Assembly: GCA_018661145.1 (NCBI GenBank)
Contig: JABJIU010000100.1
Location: 1 to 13,175, forward strand
Reading direction: 5' to 3'
Length of the DNA: 13,175 bases
From: Pseudomonadota bacterium
Lineage (GTDB): Bacteria; Pseudomonadota; Gammaproteobacteria; Arenicellales; UBA868
Shown: positions 6,780 to 13,175 of the stretch, one piece after another
Position numbering within the stretch: position 1 is the first letter of the stretch
Layout: every line of letters begins with the position of its first letter
The notes under the pieces: model-generated
Told to the model about the DNA's origin: nothing
Seen by the model: only the letters and a program-made list of their open reading frames with translations
Databases searched by the model: none
Position numbers and translations under genes: made by a program

Positions 6780-9250
6780 TGGATTCTTTAGCGCGTCACT
6801 ACAACACGTGGGTCCTGCTGCGACCCTGGCCCTTGCTTATCGGCTTAGTGGCAGTGCTGGTATTTTTCGGTTGGCAGTCACGCGATTTTAGGCTGGATGC
6901 CTCAGCGGATTCACTACTGCTCGAAAATGATCGCGACCTGAAAGTTTTTCGAGACCTATCGGATCGCTATGAGTCCAAGAGTTTTCTGGTGGTGGCGCTC
7001 GTGCCGGATCAGGATATCTTTGTTCCGGGCACACTTGAGCGTGTGGACCGCCTCGCTGAGGAGTTCGAGAAAGTCCCCGGTATTGCCTCGGTGGTCTCGC
7101 TGCTGGATGTGCCACTACTTGCGCAGGGCGAAGGGTCCCTGACTGAGCTGGTGGGCGGTTACAGGACCTTGCGCGACGCCGAAGTTGATCCAGAGAAGGC
7201 CCGCCAGGAGTTGACGACAAGCCCAGTATTTGCCGAGTTGATCGTGAGCGCCGACGGCAGAACAACCGCACTGCAGCTTAACCTCGATGGTGCCCCGCAG
7301 TTTGATGCCTTGCAGGCCGAGCGGCGCATGCTGACGCAGCGGACCCGTACAAGCGCTGCCAGCGAAGCGGAAAAAACCCGTCTCATTCAGGTGGAGTCGC
7401 AATACCAGCTGCAAAAACGCCAGGTGGATCAACGGAGGCACGACACCATAGTGGCTGTTCGCGATGTGATGGGGCGCCACCGAGATTTGGGTTATCTGGT
7501 GCTTGGTGGGGTGTCGATGATCGCAGACGACATGATCACCTTTATCGGCAATGATCTTGTGACCTTCGGTCTGGGGGTGTTGATTTTTCTGGTGGCGATG
7601 CTGACCATCATTTTCCGGTCAGCGCGTTGGGTGGCCTTGCCACTCGCGAGCTGTTTTCATGCCGGGTTGAGCATGGTGGGCCTGTTGGGTCTGATGGACT
7701 GGCAGGTGACGGTAATTTCCTCAAACTTTATCTCACTGATGCTGATCCTGACGATGTCGATGAATGTGCACCTTGTTGTCCGATATCGCCAGCTTGCCCG
7801 GGATCATCCCGAGATACCACATCAGACCCGCGTTTTGACGACCATGCAGAAGATGTTCTGGCCTTGTCTCTATACGGCACTGACGACGATCCTAGCCTTC
7901 GGGTCGCTCGTTCTGAGCAGCATCAAACCGGTCATCGACTTTGGCTGGATGATGTCCATCGGCCTGGTAGTCACCTTTGCGGTGTCGTTTCTTTTGTTTC
8001 CTGCCCTGCTTTGTGTTCTCGGCCCGGCCCGAAAGGTTGAGCGCTCGTCGTCACCCGGTCTTGCATTTACCCGGAGCCTGTCCCGCGTCACGGCGGACCA
8101 CGGCCGTGTCGTCGTCGTGCTGTCCGTGATGCTGGCGATCCTCGGGGCTGTAGGGATCTCACGACTTGAGGTCGAAAACAGTTTCATCAACTATTTCGGC
8201 AAAGATACGGAGATTTATCAGGGACTCAAACTGGTGGATCGGGAGCTCGGGGGAACAACCCCGCTCGACGTGATCGTGCGCTTTGAGTCGGAACCCGAAA
8301 ACTCTATAGTCGAAGAGTCTGACGACGATCTAGCGCTGCTGCTGGGTTCGGTATCGCAAGGCGACCCGGTGGACTACTGGTTTACGCCGGAGAAGATCAA
8401 TACGGTATCGGCGGTTCATGATTTTCTTGCTAGCCGTTACGGAGTGGGCCAGGTCCTTTCTCTCGCCTCGTTGATCCGGGTAGGTGAGTCAATTAGCAAG
8501 ACGCCGTTTGATACTTTTGAGCTCGCGGTGCTTTACAAACGTATGCCGGATGATCTCAAGGCAGCACTTTTGAGCCCGTATGTCTCAATCGAAAACGACG
8601 AAGTGCGTCTTACTGCCCGTATACGAGACTCACTCCCTGATCTTCGCCGCAATGCGCTGCTGGCAGATATTCAATCAGGACTGGAAGAAGAAGTCGGCTT
8701 GGCTCCAGAGAGATTTCAGGTCTCGGGGCTCGTCGTGCTTTACAACAATATGCTCCAGAGCCTTTTTTCCTCTCAGATTCTTAGTCTGGGTGTGGTGATG
8801 CTGGGAATTGCGCTGATGCTGTTGATCCTGTTTCGTTCATTTCTTCTTGCGGTTATTGGTATTGCACCCAATCTTCTCGCGGCGACTATCATTCTTGGAA
8901 TGATGGGTTGGGCCCGCATCCCGCTTGATATGATGACCATAACCATCGCATCGATTACGCTCGGTATTGCCGTAGACAACAGTATTCACTACATCTATCG
9001 CTTTCGAAGCGAGATCGGCCGCATAGGCGATTATGTGAAGACGTTGCATTACTGCCACGCCAATATTGGCCGCGCCATCTTCTATACCGCCATCATCATC
9101 ATCTCGGGATTTTCCATACTAATGTTGTCTAATTTTCTGCCGACAATCTTCTTTGGCGTCTTTACGGCGCTGGGGATGGCGGTTGCCCTCCTTGCCTCTT
9201 TGACGCTTTTGCCTCGGCTGATTCTCTGGCTGCGCCCTTTTGGCAATTGA
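6779..9250 (+). CDS. RND-superfamily (MMPL-type) permease, 12 TM
   Basis: This 823-residue protein has the duplicated RND layout. TM1 (about 17-33) is followed by a large periplasmic domain (34-255) and TMs near 259-278, 283-304, 313-331, 364-382 and 387-412. The second half has a TM near 444-461, a periplasmic domain (462-655) and TMs near 661-684, 686-705, 713-738, 765-785 and 789-815. The conserved half-repeat motif is ITLGIAVDNSIHYIYRFR with Asp733; the matching site in the first half is LTMSMNVHLVVRYR, with Ser327 in place of Asp. Residues about 176-231 form a long charged, helix-prone insertion. Related MMPL/HpnN proteins move lipids or hydrophobic molecules using proton flux. Substrate here is unknown; the neighbour mlaC suggests a lipid. 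ATG 6779 overlaps the upstream TGA by one base, with GGAAG just before it. Confidence 0.88.
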   Translation: MDSLARHYNTWVLLRPWPLLIGLVAVLVFFGWQSRDFRLDASADSLLLENDRDLKVFRDLSDRYESKSFLVVALVPDQDIFVPGTLERVDRLAEEFEKVPGIASVVSLLDVPLLAQGEGSLTELVGGYRTLRDAEVDPEKARQELTTSPVFAELIVSADGRTTALQLNLDGAPQFDALQAERRMLTQRTRTSAASEAEKTRLIQVESQYQLQKRQVDQRRHDTIVAVRDVMGRHRDLGYLVLGGVSMIADDMITFIGNDLVTFGLGVLIFLVAMLTIIFRSARWVALPLASCFHAGLSMVGLLGLMDWQVTVISSNFISLMLILTMSMNVHLVVRYRQLARDHPEIPHQTRVLTTMQKMFWPCLYTALTTILAFGSLVLSSIKPVIDFGWMMSIGLVVTFAVSFLLFPALLCVLGPARKVERSSSPGLAFTRSLSRVTADHGRVVVVLSVMLAILGAVGISRLEVENSFINYFGKDTEIYQGLKLVDRELGGTTPLDVIVRFESEPENSIVEESDDDLALLLGSVSQGDPVDYWFTPEKINTVSAVHDFLASRYGVGQVLSLASLIRVGESISKTPFDTFELAVLYKRMPDDLKAALLSPYVSIENDEVRLTARIRDSLPDLRRNALLADIQSGLEEEVGLAPERFQVSGLVVLYNNMLQSLFSSQILSLGVVMLGIALMLLILFRSFLLAVIGIAPNLLAATIILGMMGWARIPLDMMTITIASITLGIAVDNSIHYIYRFRSEIGRIGDYVKTLHYCHANIGRAIFYTAIIIISGFSILMLSNFLPTIFFGVFTALGMAVALLASLTLLPRLILWLRPFGN

Positions 9251-9264
9251 CAGTAAATCGCCAT

Positions 9265-9293
9265 TTGAAGTTGACGCGGTAAATTTGCACAAT
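9265..9293 (+). promoter_or_regulatory. Candidate sigma-70 promoter upstream of mlaC
   Basis: TTGAAG (9265-9270) and CACAAT (9288-9293) are separated by exactly 17 bases, each matching four of six consensus positions. They lie in the 75-base gap between the permease and mlaC. mlaC could also be read through from the permease, since no terminator is visible between them. Confidence 0.3.
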
Positions 9294-9325
9294 ATCTGAT
9301 CTGATTTAGCTTACAGGCGGACCCC

Positions 9326-9967
9326 GTGTTTCGTATCTCCCGATCTTTTCATGCCCTGAAAATCGTGCGCCGTTTCGCACTGACGCTGGCCGTGACTTTG
9401 GGGTTTGGTGGGGCGCTTGCTGCGCCAACAGCAGACGAGATGATCCAGAATACGGTCAATCAGTTGATCGGCGAACTCCAGGAGCGCCAGGCAGAACTGG
9501 AGGCCGATCACGGTGCGCTTTACGCACTGGTCGAAGAGATCGTGGTGCCAAGAATTGCGGTGACCAAGGTAGCCCGACTGATTCTGGGCTCTCATTGGAA
9601 AACTGCATCGCAGGACCAGCGTGAGCGGTTTACGACGGGCTTTAAGAATCTACTGATGCGAAGTTACGCGACCGCCATGTTTGAGTACACGGGCGAACAG
9701 GAACTTCGGTTCGGCACGGTGACCATTCGGGCGGAAGGGCGCATTGCGGTGGTGCCTACCGAGTTGGTGTTGCCCGCCCAAGCGTCTGTACCGATCGAGT
9801 ACTACTGTTTGCTGACTTCCGATGGTGATTGGAAGATATACGACATCCAGATTGATGGAATCAGTCTGATCATCAGCTATCGGAATCAGTACGGCGAATA
9901 TATTCACACCAATGGCCTCGACGCCCTGATAGAATCTCTTGAGCAAAAGGTCACGGAAATCCACTAG
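9326..9967 (+). CDS. mlaC: MlaC-family periplasmic phospholipid-binding protein
   Basis: The product is 213 residues, a normal MlaC/Ttg2D length. A signal peptide covers about 1-32 (hydrophobic core FALTLAVTLGFGGALA, cleavage near ALA|AP). The mature part has the family pattern: helical N-terminus, VEEIVVPRIAVTKVARLILGSHW (71-93), then F..GFKNLLMRSYATAMFEY, then beta strands ending DWKIYDIQIDGISLIISYRNQY. MlaC carries phospholipids between the inner-membrane MlaFEDB complex and the outer-membrane MlaA–porin complex. Those partners are not in this window, and MlaC instead follows an RND permease. The start is GTG at 9326, with AGGCGG a few bases upstream; GTG at 9365 is a possible shorter start that still leaves a signal peptide. 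It is followed by ibaG, as in the E. coli mla operon, but with no MlaB STAS gene between. Confidence 0.92.
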   Translation: MFRISRSFHALKIVRRFALTLAVTLGFGGALAAPTADEMIQNTVNQLIGELQERQAELEADHGALYALVEEIVVPRIAVTKVARLILGSHWKTASQDQRERFTTGFKNLLMRSYATAMFEYTGEQELRFGTVTIRAEGRIAVVPTELVLPAQASVPIEYYCLLTSDGDWKIYDIQIDGISLIISYRNQYGEYIHTNGLDALIESLEQKVTEIH

Positions 9968-9998
9968 TTTTTTAGGTGATTTAGCAGGATAGCAACAC

Positions 9999-10244
9999 AT
10001 GGTAAGTCCACAAGACATCAAAGGCTGGATTGAAGAGAACCTCCCCGGCGCAACGGTTGAAATCTCCGGCGATGGACACCATTTTGAAGCAGAGATCGTC
10101 TGTAATGATTTCGCCGGCAAGAGCCGGATTCAACAGCACCAGATGGTGTACGGGGCACTGGGCGACCGGATGAAAGCCGAGATTCATGCGTTGTCAATGC
10201 GCACCTTGACGCCGGAGGAGAAGATTTCTCTTTCTTCTTCCTAG
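9999..10244 (+). CDS. ibaG: IbaG, BolA-family protein
   Basis: The 81-residue protein is a single BolA domain of the IbaG/YrbA type. It carries SGDGHHFEAEIV (23-34), matching SGDGSHF of E. coli IbaG, then RIQQHQMVYGALGDRM (43-58) and the closing EIHALSMRTLTPEE (61-74) with the BolA-invariant histidine at position 63. BolA proteins bind CGFS glutaredoxins and share a [2Fe-2S] cluster; E. coli IbaG is linked to acid stress and lies directly upstream of murA. Cys35 is an additional possible ligand that E. coli IbaG does not have at the corresponding region; this is only a hand alignment. AGGA at 9986-9989 gives a good ribosome site, nine bases before ATG. The gene follows mlaC by 31 bases and precedes its likely partner grxD. 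Confidence 0.93.
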   Translation: MVSPQDIKGWIEENLPGATVEISGDGHHFEAEIVCNDFAGKSRIQQHQMVYGALGDRMKAEIHALSMRTLTPEEKISLSSS

Positions 10245-10299
10245 GGGTAGAGGTGGTTACGGGAAAATATCGGAAACAGAATTTTTAGAGAGGAATATC

Positions 10300-10617
10300 A
10301 TGGACGTCAGTCAACGAATCAAAGCAACAGTAGACAGCAATCGCGTCATGCTTTTTATGAAAGGCAGCCGCGACTTCCCGCAGTGTGGTTTTTCCGGTCG
10401 GGCAATTCAGATTCTCCAGGCGCTCGGCACGCAGTTTGAAACCGCAGACGTGCTAATGGATGATGAGATTCGCCAGGGTATCAAGCAATATTCCAACTGG
10501 CCCACGGTTCCCCAACTTTACATCGACGGGGAGTTTGTTGGCGGTAGCGATATCATGATGGAAATGTACGAAAACGGAGAACTTGCAAAGCAACTTTTAG
10601 AGGCGCCAACTGCATAG
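10300..10617 (+). CDS. grxD: Monothiol glutaredoxin, CGFS type (Grx4)
   Basis: The 105-residue protein matches the single-domain monothiol glutaredoxin length (115 in E. coli GrxD). Key sites are visible: VMLFMKGSRDFPQCGFSG with Lys21 and the CGFS active site at 29-32, WPTVPQLYIDGEFVGGSDI with the cis-Pro motif T69-V70-P71 and the glutathione-binding GGSD at 81-84. CGFS glutaredoxins hold a bridging [2Fe-2S] cluster with glutathione, pass it to target proteins, and form mixed complexes with BolA proteins. Adjacency to ibaG fits that partnership. An excellent Shine-Dalgarno, AGAGAGGA (10287-10294), lies five bases before ATG, suggesting stronger translation than its neighbours. A strong terminator follows. 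Confidence 0.96.
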   Translation: MDVSQRIKATVDSNRVMLFMKGSRDFPQCGFSGRAIQILQALGTQFETADVLMDDEIRQGIKQYSNWPTVPQLYIDGEFVGGSDIMMEMYENGELAKQLLEAPTA

Positions 10618-10641
10618 CGTATTGGTCCTTACAGGTAATTT

Positions 10642-10670
10642 AAAAAAGGCGCCTAAAGGGCGCCTTTTTT
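10642..10670 (+). terminator. Rho-independent terminator after grxD
   Basis: A perfect 12-bp inverted repeat pairs AAAAAAGGCGCC (10642-10653) with GGCGCCTTTTTT (10659-10670) around the five-base loop TAAAG. The G+C core followed by six T residues is a textbook intrinsic terminator. It starts 24 bases after the grxD stop and separates grxD from murA. The A/T arms make it symmetrical, so it could also act on transcription from the other strand. Confidence 0.92.
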
Positions 10671-10680
10671 ATTGAATCAG

Positions 10681-10709
10681 TTAAAATTGAAGACTAGGCG
10701 TACCATACT
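10681..10709 (+). promoter_or_regulatory. Candidate sigma-70 promoter of murA
   Basis: TTAAAA (10681-10686) and CATACT (10704-10709) are spaced by 17 bases, each with four of six consensus matches, and sit between the terminator and murA. The preceding terminator implies that murA needs a promoter about here. The hexamers themselves are weak. Confidence 0.3.
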
Positions 10710-10742
10710 GGCTGCGCTTTTTAATTTTTAGCGGTCAGCATA

Positions 10743-12035
10743 TTGGAAAGTCTAGTCATTAGGGGTGGCCAACCGTTGCGCGGAGACGTTCGAATCGGCG
10801 GCGCTAAAAATGCAGCGCTGCCGGTCCTGATCAGTGCCCTGCTGACGGATCAGGATCTTCTGGTCGCCAACGTACCCCATCTTCGTGACATCACAACGGC
10901 GCTCGAGCTTCTGGGTCGTCTCGGCGCCAGAATTGAAGTCGATGAAAAGTCCGTTATCCGGGTCAACGCAGGCAAATTGATCTCAAGACGGGCGCCCTAC
11001 GAGTTGGTCAAGACCATGCGCGCCTCGATTCTGGTGCTTGGTCCTCTGCTCGCCCGATTCGGTCAGGCGGAGGTGTCGCTGCCGGGCGGATGCGCCATTG
11101 GCTCGCGGCCGGTGGATCTGCATATCCGCGCGCTCGAACAGATGGGTGCGACCATTACAGTTGAAGAGGGCTATATCAAGGCCAGTACCTCAAGGCATCG
11201 GTTGCAAGGCGCCAAGATTGTTTTTGATACCGTGACGGTGACCGGCACTGAGAACCTGATGATGGCGGCGACGCTGGCAGAAGGGGCTACCGTCCTTGAA
11301 AATGCTGCGCGTGAGCCCGAGGTGGTCGATCTTGCTAATTGCCTCGCGGCAATGGGTGCGCGTATTGAAGGTGCCGGCACTGATGTTATCGAGATCGAAG
11401 GGGTAGCTAACCTTACCGGGGCGGCACACCGAGTGATTCCGGACCGGATCGAGGCAGGGACTTTCATGGTAGCGGCCGCCGTTACTCAAGGAGAGATGCG
11501 TCTTCATGATGTGAACCCGGGTCATCTCGATGCCGTAATCGTCCGGCTAAGAGATGCCGGTGCCCAGATTTCAGTTTCACAGAGCGAACTGAGTCTTAAG
11601 ATGCCGGAACGCCCAGATGCGGTTTCAATCAGTACCGCCCCTTACCCTGGATTTCCAACCGATATGCAGGCACAGTTCATGCTATTGAACTGCGTATCGG
11701 AGGGTACTGCGTCAATTACCGAGCATATCTTCGAGAACCGCTTCATGCATGTTCACGAGTTGCAGCGGATGGGTGCCGATATTACCCTGCACGGAAACAC
11801 GGCACTGGTGCGGGGCGTGGACCAGCTGGGCGGGGCCCAGGTGATGGCCACGGATTTAAGAGCCTCTGCCTGTCTGGTGCTCGCGGGGCTGGTGGCCCGG
11901 GAGCAGACCGTGATTGGCCGGATTTATCACATTGACCGCGGTTATGACTGCATTGAGGAGAAACTTTTGCAGTGTGGCGCTGACATCCGCCGGGTTTCCG
12001 ATTCGCGCTCACCGAGAGTCCATGCAGTTCAGTGA
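10743..12035 (+). CDS. murA: MurA, UDP-N-acetylglucosamine 1-carboxyvinyltransferase
   Basis: The 430-residue product is a complete MurA (E. coli 419). Visible active-site residues are Lys22 and Asn23 in GGAKNAALP, the catalytic cysteine Cys117 in LPGGCAIGSRP (Cys115 in E. coli, the fosfomycin target), Asp307 in FPTDMQAQF and Arg399 in IDRGYD, all offset by two from E. coli numbering. The enzyme transfers enolpyruvate from PEP to UDP-GlcNAc, the first committed step of peptidoglycan synthesis, in the cytosol. The start is TTG at 10743, because the protein from there (MESLVIRGGQPLRGDV) aligns with the MurA N-terminus and no ATG or GTG is suitable; the upstream ribosome site is poor. About 12 extra residues extend the C-terminus. 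The ibaG–murA order is kept, but with grxD and a terminator between. Confidence 0.97.
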   Translation: MESLVIRGGQPLRGDVRIGGAKNAALPVLISALLTDQDLLVANVPHLRDITTALELLGRLGARIEVDEKSVIRVNAGKLISRRAPYELVKTMRASILVLGPLLARFGQAEVSLPGGCAIGSRPVDLHIRALEQMGATITVEEGYIKASTSRHRLQGAKIVFDTVTVTGTENLMMAATLAEGATVLENAAREPEVVDLANCLAAMGARIEGAGTDVIEIEGVANLTGAAHRVIPDRIEAGTFMVAAAVTQGEMRLHDVNPGHLDAVIVRLRDAGAQISVSQSELSLKMPERPDAVSISTAPYPGFPTDMQAQFMLLNCVSEGTASITEHIFENRFMHVHELQRMGADITLHGNTALVRGVDQLGGAQVMATDLRASACLVLAGLVAREQTVIGRIYHIDRGYDCIEEKLLQCGADIRRVSDSRSPRVHAVQ

Positions 12036-12176
12036 AACTAGTAATTGGGGCTTCTCTCATGAGATGATGTTTACCCATGTATTCTTCTGGAGACTAACTG
12101 GCAAAGTTAGCGAACATCTCACTCAACAGCGGCACTTTAAATTGGCGAGTTTCGACCGCGTCGAGGGCGCATCTTG
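12036..12176 (+). other. Intergenic region with nested inverted repeats upstream of the sulfotransferase gene
   Basis: The 141 bases hold a perfect 10-base palindrome TCTCATGAGA (12055-12064), a six-bp hairpin CTAACT/AGTTAG (12094-12099 with 12105-12110), and an enclosing pair GAGATG (12061-12066) with CATCTC (12115-12120). No T tract follows, so this is not a clear intrinsic terminator for murA. It could be a leader structure or chance. Confidence 0.3.
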
Positions 12177-13142
12177 ATGAATTTCCTACATGTTGGATTT
12201 GCAAAAGCGGCGTCAACATTGCTTCAGCACCACTATTTTACTTACGAGAACAACTCCCATAATTTGCTAGAGCACGGCCCTCATGATTGGCGCCGATACA
12301 TCCAACATAATTTAGTGTCAGCTCAATCCTCGTTCTTTCAATCGACACCGCCGGCGCTCCCCGAGGTAGAGCTCCCCAAAGTTACTTTCGGGCTTTCAGA
12401 CGAGGGCATCCTAGATAGCCCGCTCGACTACTCTGTCGTATTGGAGCGATGGAAAAAACTTTTTCCCAATTCGCGGGTACTGATTGTCATCCGGTCGCAG
12501 CCTGACCTTGTTTTCTCTCTGTTCGTTCAATACGTTAGGGCTGGATATTTTCGCGGTATTAGAGAGTTCACAGAGGAACTTATGTGGAATGCTCAGCAGG
12601 GCCCATGGGGAACATTTAAATTTGATCGAATCTACGAGATAACAAAAGAGCACTTCGAAGAAGTTAAATTGATACCATTTGAACTGTTGAGATCTGACGC
12701 CTCTGCGTTTGTTCATGAACTCAACCTATTTTTTGAAAGAGACGTGGAAGTAAACGTTGATAGGGTTAGACCTTCCCCCTCCGATGTGCATCTAGATCTT
12801 ATGAGAAACCTTAACAGGTGTTTTAAGCATGGACTTGGACTTCGAGTCATGCATCCCCAACCAAGTTACGTGACTGGTGAAGGTCGGGATATCGTAAATC
12901 AAATTGATCCTCCTAGGATTAACGAGCGCAGCTCTCGTCGTCGCAAAAATATCCGAATCTGGTCGCATCGGATAGCGTCTGTCATGGAACGCCTCCCGTC
13001 TTCCAAGGCCACGACTATGCGCAGTGAATACGTTAAGAGATATGGAGATCTATTTGTTCAAGCGTTCGGCCAAAGCAATGAGAATCTTTCCAACCGCCTC
13101 GGGATAGACCTTGCGAGCCTAGGGTACCCAATATCAAGGTAG
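12177..13142 (+). CDS. Sulfotransferase-family protein (PAPS-dependent, acceptor unknown)
   Basis: From ATG at 12177 the protein has 321 residues. Near the N-terminus, HVGFAKAASTLLQ (5-17) fits the 5'-phosphosulfate loop 'G..K.AST.LQ' of PAPS-dependent sulfotransferases. RVLIVIRSQPDLVFSLFVQY (100-119), with Arg106 and Ser114, fits the 3'-phosphate-binding motif 'R.P.....S.Y'. The C-terminus has the YVKRYGDLF, QSNENLS and LGIDLASLGYP elements (285-318) that I associate with bacterial sulfotransferases near polysaccharide genes; this last point is from memory. A glycan or lipid acceptor is likely but unproven. GAGG at 12163-12166 lies ten bases upstream of the ATG; a TTG at 12174 would add one residue. 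Base composition is clearly lower in GC than murA (about 40% against 57% in hand-counted 120-base samples), and AGA/AGG arginine codons appear, suggesting acquisition by transfer. Confidence 0.75.
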   Translation: MNFLHVGFAKAASTLLQHHYFTYENNSHNLLEHGPHDWRRYIQHNLVSAQSSFFQSTPPALPEVELPKVTFGLSDEGILDSPLDYSVVLERWKKLFPNSRVLIVIRSQPDLVFSLFVQYVRAGYFRGIREFTEELMWNAQQGPWGTFKFDRIYEITKEHFEEVKLIPFELLRSDASAFVHELNLFFERDVEVNVDRVRPSPSDVHLDLMRNLNRCFKHGLGLRVMHPQPSYVTGEGRDIVNQIDPPRINERSSRRRKNIRIWSHRIASVMERLPSSKATTMRSEYVKRYGDLFVQAFGQSNENLSNRLGIDLASLGYPISR

Positions 13143-13175
13143 GTCGCCCAAATGCGCCCGACCATAAAGGTTTGG

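Noticed and set aside
7627..8040. 137-codon plus-strand open frame inside the RND permease gene
   Set aside because: It is out of frame within a continuous 823-residue permease and has no protein-like features.
12022..12177. 51-codon frame from an ATG within the end of murA to a stop overlapping the sulfotransferase start
   Set aside because: The overlap with the next ATG is suggestive, but the only Shine-Dalgarno-like GAGAG is three bases from the ATG and the peptide has no recognisable pattern.
13142..13163. Possible terminator after the sulfotransferase gene (GGTCG with CGACC)
   Set aside because: The stem is only five bp with a 12-base loop and no T tract.

Overview
This window reads as chromosomal core DNA of a gammaproteobacterium with an LPS outer membrane. 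The evidence is the kdsD–lptC–lptA–lptB–rpoN–ptsN–rapZ block, followed divergently by the mlaC–ibaG–murA neighbourhood. Both gene orders are classic for Gammaproteobacteria. Hand counts give about 57% GC in murA (11281-11400) and about 40% in the last gene (12661-12780). I cannot name a genus.

Left arm, minus strand (1-6026): one tightly packed run of seven genes, transcribed right to left. kdsD makes the Kdo precursor arabinose 5-phosphate. lptC, lptA and lptB are the inner-membrane, periplasmic and ATPase parts of the LPS export bridge. rpoN is sigma-54, ptsN is EIIA-Ntr, and rapZ is the RNase adaptor that controls glmS (cut by the window edge). Compared with the E. coli order, kdsC is missing between kdsD and lptC, and hpf is missing between rpoN and ptsN. 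LptA carries two extra C-terminal SH3-like repeats, and LptC stops about 50 residues early. These are the most unusual coding features here.

Middle, plus strand (6126-10617): a diverged DUF72-like gene overlaps the start of a 12-TM RND/MMPL-family permease. Then come mlaC (periplasmic phospholipid carrier), ibaG (BolA family) and grxD (CGFS monothiol glutaredoxin). The MlaFED ABC transporter genes that normally precede mlaC are not here; an RND permease takes that place. This resembles the HpnN/HpnM pairing of hopanoid clusters, but no hopanoid biosynthesis gene is visible. A perfect 12-bp hairpin with a T tract closes this unit.

Right arm, plus strand (10743-13175): murA with a TTG start, then a 141-base gap, then an AT-richer sulfotransferase-family gene. 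The last gene may mark the edge of an accessory, perhaps surface-polysaccharide, region.

Nearly everything concerns the cell envelope: LPS precursor and export, lipid trafficking, and peptidoglycan precursor synthesis, plus envelope-linked regulators (sigma-54, PtsN, RapZ). No stretch above 300 bases lacks a gene. I saw no tRNA, rRNA, CRISPR array or insertion sequence.
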